From Eilatimonas milleporae (lineage in GTDB: Bacteria; Pseudomonadota; Alphaproteobacteria; Sphingomonadales; Kordiimonadaceae): a stretch of 64,000 bases of DNA. Positions 1 through 7,893 of this stretch are shown in pieces (position 1 is the first letter of the stretch; the number at the start of each line of letters is the position of its first letter). The stretch lies in assembly GCF_003688555.1 (NCBI RefSeq), contig NZ_REFR01000015.1, positions 186,001 to 250,000 of the forward strand, given 5' to 3'. The notes beneath the pieces are model-generated. The model was not told the DNA's origin. It ran no database searches and was given only the letters and a program-made list of their open reading frames with translations. The translations under genes were made by a program, and so were the position numbers.

Positions 1-129
1 TGGGGCATCCTTGCGCTCGGCCCGGTCTGGCTCATCGTCGAACTGGTCTTCCTCAAACACCTATCCAACTACTTCCGCTACAAGGACTACGCGGTCGAGA
101 GCTGGTCAGAGGTCCGGGGGCGCAAGTAA
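1..129 (+). CDS. C-terminal fragment of an unrecognised membrane protein
   Basis: The window opens inside a gene whose last 42 codons run in frame 1 to a TAA stop. Fragment residues 3-18 (ILALGPVWLIVELVFL) form one hydrophobic segment, probably the final membrane helix. It is followed by a polar tail rich in Tyr, Lys and Arg that ends in RGRK and would face the cytoplasm by the positive-inside rule. The stop lies only 9 bases before the next start codon, so the two genes are probably co-transcribed. I do not recognise the family. The neighbour makes membership of a DNA-phosphorothioation locus possible, but that rests on context alone. Confidence 0.7.
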   Translation, partial: WGILALGPVWLIVELVFLKHLSNYFRYKDYAVESWSEVRGRK

Positions 130-138
130 GCTAGTCTC

Positions 139-1602
139 ATGCAACCGGCCCCCAAATACCTTGAGAACCGCGCGCGCACGGCGATCGGCCGGGCAGAGCC
201 GTCGCGGCCGCTCAAGTGCATTCTTGCGGACGGGCTACTCACGCCCGGTATACGTCTATTTGACTATGGCTGCGGACGCGGCGACGACCTTCGTCACCTC
301 TCCATGCTGGGTTTCGAAGCGAGTGGCTGGGACCCTGTTCACCGCCCCGATCATGAACACCGCAGCGCCCCCGTCGTCACTATCGGTTACGTCGTCAACG
401 TAATCGAGAACCCCGCCGAACGTCAGGAGGCGCTACGCCGCGCATGGGCGCTCGCCGAGCAAGTCCTGGTCGTCAGTGCGCGGCTAACACTTGAAGCGAA
501 GGCGTTACGCGAACGCACCGACTATGAGGACGGCTGTCTGACTAGCCGTGGCACTTTCCAGAAGTTCTTCGAACAGCAGGAACTCCGCCAGTGGATTGAC
601 AGGACGCTTGAGGCGAACGCCGTTCCTGCCGCCCCAGGCGTCTTCTACGTCTTCCGCGATGAACAAGCGCGCACGCACTTCCTCGCGTCACGCTACCGCC
701 GCCGCCTTGCCGCACCGCGCCTCACAAAATCCGCAGAGTTGTTCGCCAGACATGAAGCGGTGCTCGCACCACTCATGGAGTTCGTGGGCGAGCGCGGGCG
801 CTTGCCCCAGGATGATGAATTGGCAAACACCGCTGAACTCGCTCAAGTGTTCGGCTCGATCCGCAAAGCGTTTCGTGTCGTTCTGTATGCGACCGATGAG
901 GCTGATTGGGAGGCGGTCCGTGAAGAGCGCGGGCGGGACCTGTCGATCTATCTGGCGCTCTCGCGGTTTGAAGGACGCCCGCCTTTCGGAAAACTGCCGC
1001 TCGCGCTGCAACGGGATGTGAAGGCCTTTTTTGGGAACTACAAGCAGGCCTGCACCGAGGCCGACACACTTCTGTATTCTCTCGGACAACCGGGTACCGT
1101 GGAAGAGGCATGTCAGAATTCAGCAGTCGGCAAGCTCACGCCGACTGCGCTGTATATACATGAGTCAGCATTGCCCATACTTTCACCTGTCTTGCGTCTC
1201 TATGAAGGATGCGCTCGAGGCTATCTCGGACGAGTGGACGGTGCCAACATCATAAAGATGCACCGGGGCGAACCAAAGATATCCTATTTGAACTATCCTG
1301 ACTTTGATAATGATCCGCACCCGCCGCTGGCAGAATCCCTCACGGTGCATTTGCAGACCTTCCGCGTGAAAACACGCAGTTTCGGCGCCAGCAGCAACCG
1401 GCCGATCCTGCACCGCAAGGAGCTGTTCATATCAGCGGATCATCCCCTCCATGCGAAGTTTTCGCGCCTGACGCGGATCGAGGAAAGCAAGGGGCTGTTT
1501 GACGACACCAGCCGTATCGGGCTGGAGGAAGGATGGAACGAGACACTTGCTCAGAAGGGCGTCTATCTCAAAGGGCACCGCCTTTTGTCAGCGCGCGGGT
1601 GA
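139..1602 (+). CDS. DNA phosphorothioation-associated putative methyltransferase
   Basis: This is a predicted SAM-dependent methyltransferase of the family that accompanies dnd (phosphorothioation) genes. The glycine-rich SAM loop FDYGCGRGDD is at residues 41-50. GWDP at 63-66 marks the end of the next strand, and GYVVNVIENPAER at 83-95 is the segment by which I recognise the family. The N-terminal stretch NRARTAIGRAEPSRPLK is also typical. I see no known motif in the C-terminal 370 residues, so the target (DNA, RNA or protein) cannot be read from the sequence. It follows the truncated gene by 9 bases. None of dndA-E or the restriction genes dndF-H is in the window; they could be further left, or the gene could be an orphan on this element. 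Confidence 0.85.
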   Translation: MQPAPKYLENRARTAIGRAEPSRPLKCILADGLLTPGIRLFDYGCGRGDDLRHLSMLGFEASGWDPVHRPDHEHRSAPVVTIGYVVNVIENPAERQEALRRAWALAEQVLVVSARLTLEAKALRERTDYEDGCLTSRGTFQKFFEQQELRQWIDRTLEANAVPAAPGVFYVFRDEQARTHFLASRYRRRLAAPRLTKSAELFARHEAVLAPLMEFVGERGRLPQDDELANTAELAQVFGSIRKAFRVVLYATDEADWEAVREERGRDLSIYLALSRFEGRPPFGKLPLALQRDVKAFFGNYKQACTEADTLLYSLGQPGTVEEACQNSAVGKLTPTALYIHESALPILSPVLRLYEGCARGYLGRVDGANIIKMHRGEPKISYLNYPDFDNDPHPPLAESLTVHLQTFRVKTRSFGASSNRPILHRKELFISADHPLHAKFSRLTRIEESKGLFDDTSRIGLEEGWNETLAQKGVYLKGHRLLSARG

Positions 1603-1915
1603 TTTCTGGGGCGACATGTCGTTCATCCAAGCATGTCCATGTCAAATGCCCTCGAACAGTCCCCATGAACACCGATCTAACGAAGCTACTGTGGTTCAAA
1701 ACCTCACACGGCAGGCCCCAGGCTGTGGGGATTTGTATCACCAACGGAAGGAAGGCGTCTCCCTGCGGGCCTGGCTGTCGGCGAAGCGGAAGCCCCTCAT
1801 GGGTCTTCCCCCTGACGGGCGTCCGTCCCTGACGCGGGGCGCGGCGCGCCGGTATGGCGTAAGGCCGCAATGTCATGCGGGACGGCCAGAGTGAGAGGGC
1901 CCCGGCTGTCGCCGT
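1603..1915. other. Intergenic stretch without a supported gene
   Basis: About 310 bases separate the methyltransferase stop from the hairpin leader of the DUF932 gene. Short open frames here overlap one another on both strands and show no recognisable product. The right half is very G+C rich, with several short self-complementary stretches such as GACGGGCGTCCGTC near 1,814-1,827. This is the transition from defence-type cargo to the maintenance block, so the maintenance-operon promoter is expected here, but I could not identify convincing -35 and -10 boxes. Confidence 0.5.
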
Positions 1916-1957
1916 GACGGGTTGAAGGTCGAGAGAGAGGCTCTCGGACCGCCCGTC
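1916..1957 (+). promoter_or_regulatory. Structured 5' leader of the DUF932 gene (copy A)
   Basis: A nested hairpin lies 14 bases before the start codon. The outer stem GACGGG (1916-1921) pairs with CCCGTC (1952-1957). The inner stem GGTC (1927-1930) pairs with GACC (1947-1950), and GAGAG (1931-1935) pairs with CTCTC (1941-1945) around a five-base loop. The same arrangement recurs before the ParB gene at 3240-3282. There the inner stem is GGCC/GGCC, so a T-A pair has become C-G, which supports a conserved RNA structure. The Shine-Dalgarno-like GGAGA (1960-1964) follows directly. Function is unknown; translational or transcriptional control of the maintenance genes is an inference. Confidence 0.55.
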
Positions 1958-1970
1958 ATGGAGAATAGCC

Positions 1971-3164
1971 ATGACAGCAATCGAAATCATGAACGCGCGT
2001 CCCGAGAGCGGCGGCTACAAGGTGGATGTGTCCCGCGGCGGGCACAACGGGCGAGTGTCGTCCGAATGGTTTTCCCGGCCCGACGACGAGAAGTATCTCT
2101 CGCTTTCGGAGCTCTACGCTTCAGTGAAGGGCCGGGCCGAGCGGAGCAAGACACGGACGGTCGAGAGCGCGGCGATCCGTGTCGAAGCCCATCGCGACGA
2201 TCCGGAAAAGCTGGCGCTCGTCCTGCCGGACGCCGAGGCCCCGGTCGCACCGACCCATTGGAGCTTCGGCCAGCTCGCGAGCCTGGTCAGCGCGCCAGCG
2301 GCTTATTTGCGCCAGCTCCCGGGGCCGCTTGCCGGCATCAACCTGCAATATGGCCTCACCAACCACCGCGCCGAGCAGGTGAAGACGATGGAGGTTGCGA
2401 ACGGTCGCACCGAACTGCGCGCCGTCACCGGGCCGGACTATGGCCGCATCTACGATCACGAACTCGTCGCGGCCGTCCAGCGGATCGCGGGCGACGGTGT
2501 CGGCGACACGCGCTGGAAGGTTCCGGGCGTGCTCGACTGGTCGACCGGCGTCTACAATCCGATGGTCGACGTCACCAAGGACACGACCACGCTCTACGCC
2601 TCGGACCGCGACGTCTTCCTTTTCCTGGTCGACGATAGGAACCCGATCGAGGCGGGCACGCTGCCCGACGGTTCGCCCGACCTGTTCTTCCGCGGCTTCT
2701 ACTGCTGGAACTCCGAGGTCGGCGCCAAGACGCTCGGCATCGCGAGCTTCTACCTCCGCGCCGTCTGCCAGAACCGCAATCTCTGGGGGGTCGAGGACTT
2801 CCAGGAGATTAGCATCCGGCATTCCAAATACGCCGCCAACCGCTTCGCCCACGAGGCGGCCCCGGCCTTGACCAGCTTCGCGGACTCCTCACCACAACCT
2901 TTCATCCGGGGCATCCGCGCGGCCCGCGAACGGATCGTCGCGCGCAGCGACGAGGACCGCACCGACTTCCTGAGGAAGCGCGGTTTCTCGAAGGCGGAGA
3001 CAGCGAAAATCGTCGAGACCGTCCTCGCCGAGGAAGACCGTCCGCCCGAGAGCGTCTTCGACTTCGTGCAAGGCATCACCGCCGCCGCGCGGTCGAAACC
3101 GCAGCAGGACGCGCGGCTTGCCATGGAGACCCGCGCGAAGACGCTCCTGGAGCGCGCCGCGTAG
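1971..3164 (+). CDS. DUF932 domain-containing protein
   Basis: The 397-residue product belongs to the DUF932 (phage/plasmid-like protein, TIGR03299-type) family, common on conjugative elements and large plasmids but without an established biochemical role. Visible hallmarks are WSFGQLASL near residue 100, a central segment with GVYNPMVDVTKDTTTLYASDRDVF, and RGFYCWNSEVGAKTLGIASFYLRAVCQNRN around residues 245-275. The C-terminal 100 residues are helical and charged. The start at 1971 follows a GGAGA box 6 bases upstream and the leader hairpin. The next gene is ParB-like, 131 bases downstream behind a related leader, so both are probably maintenance functions under shared control. Confidence 0.9.
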   Translation: MTAIEIMNARPESGGYKVDVSRGGHNGRVSSEWFSRPDDEKYLSLSELYASVKGRAERSKTRTVESAAIRVEAHRDDPEKLALVLPDAEAPVAPTHWSFGQLASLVSAPAAYLRQLPGPLAGINLQYGLTNHRAEQVKTMEVANGRTELRAVTGPDYGRIYDHELVAAVQRIAGDGVGDTRWKVPGVLDWSTGVYNPMVDVTKDTTTLYASDRDVFLFLVDDRNPIEAGTLPDGSPDLFFRGFYCWNSEVGAKTLGIASFYLRAVCQNRNLWGVEDFQEISIRHSKYAANRFAHEAAPALTSFADSSPQPFIRGIRAARERIVARSDEDRTDFLRKRGFSKAETAKIVETVLAEEDRPPESVFDFVQGITAAARSKPQQDARLAMETRAKTLLERAA

Positions 3165-3239
3165 GCCTTCCGCTTCCGCCCCCGCCGTTCGTCCACGGTC
3201 CATCGCTCCTTAGAGGGAGAGGTGGGCCGTGTTTTTCGT

Positions 3240-3282
3240 GACGGGTTTGGAGGCCCGAGAGAGTGTCTCTTGGCCGCCCGTC
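3240..3282 (+). promoter_or_regulatory. Structured 5' leader of the ParB-like gene (copy B)
   Basis: This is the second copy of the leader seen at 1916-1957. The outer stem GACGGG (3240-3245) and CCCGTC (3277-3282) are identical in both copies. The inner stem is GGCC (3252-3255) with GGCC (3272-3275), and GAGAGA (3257-3262) pairs with TCTCTT (3266-3271) around a three-base loop. Compared with copy A the loop and several stem bases differ while pairing is kept. The hairpin ends 13 bases before the ATG at 3296, with CGGAGAA as ribosome-binding site in between. Confidence 0.55.
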
Positions 3283-3295
3283 GCGGAGAAGTCTC

Positions 3296-5344
3296 ATGAC
3301 GAAGTCGAAGAAGATCACCCTCAGCGCCTCGCGCGACATCCCCTTCAACAAGCTGGTGCTCAGCCAGGCGAATGTCCGCCACATCAAGGCCGGCGTCTCG
3401 ATCGAGGAGCTGGCCGAGGACATCGCCCGGCGCACGCTCTTGGCGAGCCTGACCGTGCGGCCCGTGCTGGACGAGGACGGCGCCGAGACCGGCATGTTCG
3501 AGGTCCCGGCGGGCGGGCGCCGTTTCAGGGCGCTCGAACTGCTGGTGAAGAAGCGCCGCCTCAACCGCACGGCCCCAGTGCCCTGCATCGTGCGCACCGA
3601 CGGTCTGGCCGAGGAAGACAGCCTCGCCGAGAACATCCAGCGCGCGCCGCTCCATCCGCTCGATCAGTTCCGCGCCTTCCAGGCGATGCGCGAGAAAGGT
3701 AAGTCCGAGGAAGAGATCGCGGCCGCCTTCTTCGTCTCGGTCAATGTCGTCAAGCAGCGCCTCAAGCTCGCATCCGTCTCGGACACCCTGCTGGAGGCCT
3801 ATGCGAACGAAGAGATGACCCTTGAACAGCTCATGGCCTTCACGGTCAATCCCGATCATGAGCGCCAGGAACAGGTCTGGGAAGCGCTCAAGCAGCACTA
3901 CAACAAGCAGCCCTATGAAATCCGCCGCATGCTGACCGAAGGCGCCGTGCGCGCTTCCGATCACCGCGCCGTGTTCGTGGGACTCGACGCCTATGTCGAG
4001 GCTGGCGGCGCGGTCCTGCGCGATCTCTTCGACACGGACCATGGCGGCTGGCTGCAAGATGCGAGCCTGCTGGAGAAGCTGCTCGCGGAGAAGCTGGAGC
4101 GCGAAGCCGAAGCCGTGCGCAAGGAAGGCTGGAAGTGGATCGAGGCCGCGCCTGAGTTCCCCTACAGCCACACCTGGAACATGCGCCGGATCATCGGCGA
4201 GCCGCAGCCGATGAGCGACGAGGAGGAGGCATCCTACGCGGCGCTGAAGGCCGAGCACGAGAAGCTCGAGGACGATTATGCCGAGGCGGACGAACTCCCC
4301 GACGACATCGACGAGCGCCTCGGCGAGATCGAGACGGCGATGGAGGCTTTGCAGGACCGTCCCGTCCAGTTCGATGCCGAGGACATCGCACTCGCCGGGG
4401 CCTTCGTCAGTATCGACCGTTCTGGCCGGTTGCGGATCGAGCGCGGCTATGTGCGGCCCGAGGACGAACCGCCAGTGGAGGAGCCGGAAACCGAAACGTC
4501 GTATTCTAACGATCAGCCGAGCGACGCCGAGGCGAACGCCGTGGACGACGCCCCGGTCGATGCGGAAGAAGACGACGAGGAGGATCGTTTCAAGCCACTC
4601 TCCGACCGCCTCGTCAGCGACCTGACGGCCCATCGCACGCTGGCGCTGCGCGACCGGCTCGCGAACGATCCGAAAGTCGCCTTCCTCGCCGCGTTGCACG
4701 CCCTGACGCTCCGGCTCTTCTACCACTACGGCCAGGAAAGCTGCGTCGAGATCGAACCGCGTTCCACGAGCTTCGGCGCGCAAGCGGCAGGCCTCGGCGA
4801 CACGCCTTATGCGCGGTCCGTCGATACCCGCATCGAGCGTTGGGCGAAGACACTGCCGAAGCAGGCCGAGGACCTGTGGGACGTGCTGTCGGAGTTCGAC
4901 GGCGACACGCTCGCGGACCTCTTCGCCCACTGCGTTTCGATGACCGTCAACGCCGTGCATGAGCCGCATTACCGCAAGCCGCGCCAGATCGCCCATGCGG
5001 GCGTCCTCGCCGCGACGATCGGGCTCGACATGGCCGAGGTCGGCTGGACGCCGACGGCGGAAAGCTATCTCGGCCGCGTGACTAAGGCGCAGATCCTCGC
5101 GGCCGTGCGCGAGGCGAAGGGCGACAGGGACGCCGACCGGATCGCGGGGTTCAAGAAGCCCGACATGGTCGAAGCCGCCGAAGAATTGCTGGCCGGCACC
5201 GGCTGGTTGCCCGAGCCGCTGCGCACGACGCCGCTTGCGGAAGAGCCCGACGAACCGGAGTTCGACATCGTCGATGATGGCAATGTCACCTCCGACGAAC
5301 CTGCCGTCGAGGACGACGAGGCGGCACTCCAGGCAGCCGAATGA
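3296..5344 (+). CDS. ParB/RepB/Spo0J family partition-like protein
   Basis: The 682-residue product carries an N-terminal ParB domain. It has VLSQANVRHI at 21-30, the nucleotide-binding boxes GGRRFRA (73-79) and AENIQRAPLHP (111-121), and a helix-turn-helix at about 136-160 (SEEEIAAAFFVSVNVVKQRL). It is far longer than chromosomal ParB: the middle and C-terminal parts include an acidic linker around residues 385-430 and a helical tail. This matches the large ParB-like proteins of alphaproteobacterial ICEs, which are thought to act in maintenance or gene regulation. No ParA gene is adjacent. An in-frame ATG at 3263 exists, but it lies inside the leader hairpin; the ATG at 3296 has a proper GGAGA site. 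Confidence 0.9.
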   Translation: MTKSKKITLSASRDIPFNKLVLSQANVRHIKAGVSIEELAEDIARRTLLASLTVRPVLDEDGAETGMFEVPAGGRRFRALELLVKKRRLNRTAPVPCIVRTDGLAEEDSLAENIQRAPLHPLDQFRAFQAMREKGKSEEEIAAAFFVSVNVVKQRLKLASVSDTLLEAYANEEMTLEQLMAFTVNPDHERQEQVWEALKQHYNKQPYEIRRMLTEGAVRASDHRAVFVGLDAYVEAGGAVLRDLFDTDHGGWLQDASLLEKLLAEKLEREAEAVRKEGWKWIEAAPEFPYSHTWNMRRIIGEPQPMSDEEEASYAALKAEHEKLEDDYAEADELPDDIDERLGEIETAMEALQDRPVQFDAEDIALAGAFVSIDRSGRLRIERGYVRPEDEPPVEEPETETSYSNDQPSDAEANAVDDAPVDAEEDDEEDRFKPLSDRLVSDLTAHRTLALRDRLANDPKVAFLAALHALTLRLFYHYGQESCVEIEPRSTSFGAQAAGLGDTPYARSVDTRIERWAKTLPKQAEDLWDVLSEFDGDTLADLFAHCVSMTVNAVHEPHYRKPRQIAHAGVLAATIGLDMAEVGWTPTAESYLGRVTKAQILAAVREAKGDRDADRIAGFKKPDMVEAAEELLAGTGWLPEPLRTTPLAEEPDEPEFDIVDDGNVTSDEPAVEDDEAALQAAE

Positions 5345-5370
5345 GTCCGCCCCCCCCATCACCCCTCAAA

Positions 5371-5394
5371 GGCCCGGCCCTCGCGCCGGGCCTT
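5371..5394 (+). terminator. Hairpin between the ParB and DUF6878 genes
   Basis: GGCCCGG (5371-5377) pairs perfectly with CCGGGCC (5386-5392) and is followed by TTCTTCGT. It resembles a weak intrinsic terminator but sits only 24 bases before the next ATG (5417). No room remains for an ordinary promoter after it, so it is more likely a read-through or attenuation element, or an mRNA-processing hairpin. Confidence 0.4.
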
Positions 5395-5416
5395 CTTCGT
5401 TTCAAGGAGATGTCCG

Positions 5417-5908
5417 ATGACAGACACGACCGACATGGCGGCCCAGGCCGCACCGACCCCGACGTTCGATTTCGCCAAATGGGAGGCAGAACAGCGGGCG
5501 CACAACGCGCTGCTCGAAACCATCCGCCCCAAGAACAAGACGGCGATCTTCGCCCTTCTCGCCGACGCTGGCATTACCAGCGTCACCGTCGAGTTCGACG
5601 GTTATGGCGACAGCGGCGGCATCGAGAGCATCCATGCTGAAGCCGACGGCAGCGAGATAGCCTTGCCCGAAGGTTCAATCACGCTTCTCACGCTCGGCTG
5701 GCGCGAGACCGAGCCGACCGAGCGGGTTATGCCCTTGAGCGAGGCCATCGAGCACATGGTCTACGAGCTGCTCGGCCAGACCCATGGCGGTTGGGAGAAC
5801 AATGCCGGCGCCTTCGGCAATTTCGTCTTCGACGTGGCCGCCGAAACCGTCACCCTCGAATTCAACATGCGCTTCGAAGACACCGAATTCTTCGAACACA
5901 TATTCTGA
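5417..5908 (+). CDS. DUF6878 family protein
   Basis: This 163-residue acidic protein of unknown function resembles the DUF6878 family that recurs in ICE maintenance blocks. The first 45 residues are helical (FDFAKWEAEQRAHNALLE). The rest alternates strands and helices, with VTVEFDGYGDSGGIESI at about 56-72 and a C-terminal segment HGGWENNAGAFGNFVFDV that is the most distinctive part. There are no catalytic motifs, signal peptide or membrane segment. An AAGGAG site lies 8 bases upstream of the ATG. The next gene starts 11 bases after its stop, so the two are surely co-transcribed. Confidence 0.8.
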   Translation: MTDTTDMAAQAAPTPTFDFAKWEAEQRAHNALLETIRPKNKTAIFALLADAGITSVTVEFDGYGDSGGIESIHAEADGSEIALPEGSITLLTLGWRETEPTERVMPLSEAIEHMVYELLGQTHGGWENNAGAFGNFVFDVAAETVTLEFNMRFEDTEFFEHIF

Positions 5909-5919
5909 GGGAGGTGGAC

Positions 5920-6402
5920 ATGGGACACTGCTACCACCATGCCCTGTCGTCGGCCCGCAAGTTCGGCGGCTTCGCGGAGGATTACATCGCGCTCCACAAT
6001 TGGTTCGACGAATCGAAGGCGATCACCGCCGACTTCCGGCACCGCGCGCTGCGCCATCATGCGGAAGGCATTTTCATGCTCGAGCGCGTCTTCGGAACCG
6101 TCATCACGGTTTCGACCGGGCGCGAGGTGCCCGTGCGTCAGATCGGCGAACAGCATGTGATCGAAGACCTCGGTTTCATCCCGAGCTTCGCCGACTGGGT
6201 GCGCTGCATCCGGCCCGAACCCTGGATGCAGCGAGCGCAACCGATCCACCGGATCGTCGATCCGTTCGCTGCAGACCCCGACAAGGGAAATGCGCCTGTC
6301 GCACGACGACAGGCGGACGGCGGCGCGCGGTCGATAGCCGATCCGCGGCGTTCGCGCGATGATGCACCTGTCGCCGACGCCGCCTTCGCCCACTCACCGT
6401 AG
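5920..6402 (+). CDS. Small ICE-associated protein, DUF6915-like
   Basis: The product has 160 residues. The first 105 form a compact, His- and Trp-rich domain (MGHCYHHALSSARKFGG, then WFDESK, FRHRALRHHAEGIF and PSFADWVRCIRPEPWM) typical of the short DUF6915-type proteins that follow DUF6878 genes in alphaproteobacterial ICEs. The last 50 residues are Arg-, Asp- and Ala-rich and look disordered. Function is unknown. The His cluster at the N terminus could bind a metal, but I see no known metal motif. The start at 5920 is chosen for the GAGGGAGGTGG ribosome-binding site just upstream; an in-frame ATG at 5791 would run through the preceding gene. Confidence 0.75.
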   Translation: MGHCYHHALSSARKFGGFAEDYIALHNWFDESKAITADFRHRALRHHAEGIFMLERVFGTVITVSTGREVPVRQIGEQHVIEDLGFIPSFADWVRCIRPEPWMQRAQPIHRIVDPFAADPDKGNAPVARRQADGGARSIADPRRSRDDAPVADAAFAHSP

Positions 6403-6420
6403 GACACGGCGACCACCAAT

Positions 6421-6483
6421 CGAGGGAGCGTTCCCCCCAGCTCCCTCGCGCCTGGGGCCTGCCGGACGCGGCAGGCCCTTTTT
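6421..6483 (+). terminator. Tandem hairpins with T-run upstream of the toprim gene
   Basis: Two perfect hairpins stand side by side. CGAGGGAGC (6421-6429) pairs with GCTCCCTCG (6440-6448), and GGGCCTGCC (6455-6463) pairs with GGCAGGCCC (6470-6478), the latter followed by TTTTT (6479-6483). The second has the exact form of an intrinsic terminator. Yet the next start codon is at 6509, leaving 25 bases that include the ribosome-binding site. Either expression of the toprim gene needs read-through, or the two hairpins form an attenuator. Confidence 0.6.
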
Positions 6484-6508
6484 CGTGCGCGCTTCCTGGA
6501 GACCGGAC

Positions 6509-7555
6509 ATGGAGAATTCAGCATCAGACCTCGCGCAGCGTCTCAGCTGCGAGGCCGAAACCGTCTGCCGTCACTACCTGTCAAACGGGCGCAAGCAGGG
6601 CCGCTACTGGATCGTCGGCGACGTCGAGAACGCGCCCGGGCGCAGCCTTTATGTGCGGCTCACCGGGCCGTCGTCGGGCAAGGGCGCGGCGGGCAAATGG
6701 ACCGACGCGGCCACCGGAGAACATGGCGATCTCCTCGATCTCATCGCCGCCAATCTGCGTATCGACACGCTCGGCGAAACCCTCGACGAGGCGCGCCGTT
6801 TCCTCAGCCTGCCGCGGCCCGAACCACCGAAGCCGGCACCGCTTGCCAAAGCGCCGAGTGGGTCGCCGGAAGCCGCACGACGGCTGTGGGCCATGGGCAA
6901 ACCGATCGCCGGCACGCTGGCGGAGCGCTATCTCGCCGGACGCGGCATTGTCGGTGTCCGGACCGTCAGCGCCCTGCGATTCCACCCGAACTGCTATTAT
7001 TGGCGCGAGGATACTGCCGACGTGGGCAAGCCGGAGACCTGGCCGGCTTTGCTGGCGAAGGTCACCGACGCCGACGGTAAGCTGACGGGCTTGCATCGGA
7101 CCTGGCTCGATCCCGAAACCGCAAACAAGGCGCCGCTCGATCCGAACCGCAAGGCGATGGGCCATTTGCTCGGTCACGGCGTGCGCATCGGCGCACCGGC
7201 CCGCATATTTGCAGCCGGCGAAGGTCTCGAAACCATGCTGTCGCTGCGCATGGCGCTCCCCAGATTGCCGGTCATCGCAGCGTTGTCGGCGAACCACCTC
7301 CCAGCGCTTTTGCTGCCGAACGGCACCGATCGCCTCTACATCGCCGCCGACGCCGACGAGGCGGGCCGTATCGCGACCGAGGCTTTGGCCGAAAGGACGC
7401 ACGAGAAGGGCATCGAGACGGTGCCACTCCGCTTTCGGCGAGGCGACGCAAACGAAGATCTGCGCGCCTTCGGGCTGCAGAAGCTCCGGGCGCACCTACG
7501 GGGTCAACTGGCGCCCGACGACGCCGCGACCCTGTTGCCACCCTCCGCAGCCTGA
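6509..7555 (+). CDS. Toprim domain-containing primase-like protein
   Basis: The 348-residue protein resembles the short primase/toprim proteins of conjugative elements. The N-terminal region (1-100) contains GRYWIVGDVENAPGRSLYVRL and GKWTDAATGEHGDLLDLIA, corresponding to the DUF7146-type module. The toprim fold follows, with the acidic residue in GEGLETML (238-245) and the metal-binding DAD in LYIAADADEAGR (277-288). It probably synthesises or processes primers on transferred single strands, but no separate zinc finger is complete. CTGGAGA lies before the chosen ATG; an in-frame ATG at 6359 would overlap the upstream gene and the terminator-like hairpins. Confidence 0.88.
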   Translation: MENSASDLAQRLSCEAETVCRHYLSNGRKQGRYWIVGDVENAPGRSLYVRLTGPSSGKGAAGKWTDAATGEHGDLLDLIAANLRIDTLGETLDEARRFLSLPRPEPPKPAPLAKAPSGSPEAARRLWAMGKPIAGTLAERYLAGRGIVGVRTVSALRFHPNCYYWREDTADVGKPETWPALLAKVTDADGKLTGLHRTWLDPETANKAPLDPNRKAMGHLLGHGVRIGAPARIFAAGEGLETMLSLRMALPRLPVIAALSANHLPALLLPNGTDRLYIAADADEAGRIATEALAERTHEKGIETVPLRFRRGDANEDLRAFGLQKLRAHLRGQLAPDDAATLLPPSAA

Positions 7556-7680
7556 TCGATAAGGACCAAGCGTCGATGTATCGGTCACGTATCCATCCCC
7601 CAGGCAAAGAGCCAAGCCTCCGGCCTTCCTTGAGAGGGGCGAGACGGAGCGGAGCCCGCCCGGTCCGGCAACGGCTGCGA

Positions 7681-7743
7681 CGGCCCCGTTTTCCGCTGCC
7701 GAACCAGAGGTTCGGCTTTGCATCGCGAAGCAAAACGGGGCCG
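7681..7743 (+). promoter_or_regulatory. Three-way-junction leader upstream of the DUF2493 gene (copy 1)
   Basis: A closing stem of 12 perfect pairs, CGGCCCCGTTTT (7681-7692) with AAAACGGGGCCG (7732-7743), encloses two hairpins. One is GCCGAACC (7698-7705) with GGTTCGGC (7709-7716). The other is a short one, TTTGC (7717-7721) with GCGAA (7725-7729). The same architecture with different bases is found at 11667-11730 before the DUF736 gene. Both are followed by a nearly identical block of about 20 bases (CCGCCGTCCTCCGCTGACGC here). A further perfect hairpin, CCCCATCGCG with CGCGATGGGG (7777-7800), lies between this structure and the gene start at 7894. Confidence 0.55.
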
Positions 7744-7893
7744 CCTCCGCCGTCCTCCGCTGACGCTCCGGTTCCACCCCATCGCGCGAGCGCGATGGGG
7801 ACCCCTGAGAATGCAGGCCCGGACGGCCGCCGCTTTCCCGTCGCCCGGGAAGGCCGCGAGAGGCGTGGTCTTCGAACGAGGAGACGATCCGCC

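Noticed and set aside
2750-5362. An 870-codon open frame on the minus strand across the DUF932 and ParB-like genes
   Set aside because: It is antisense to two recognised protein families, its translation is Arg/Leu/Gly-rich with no domain, and long antisense frames are expected in high-G+C DNA.
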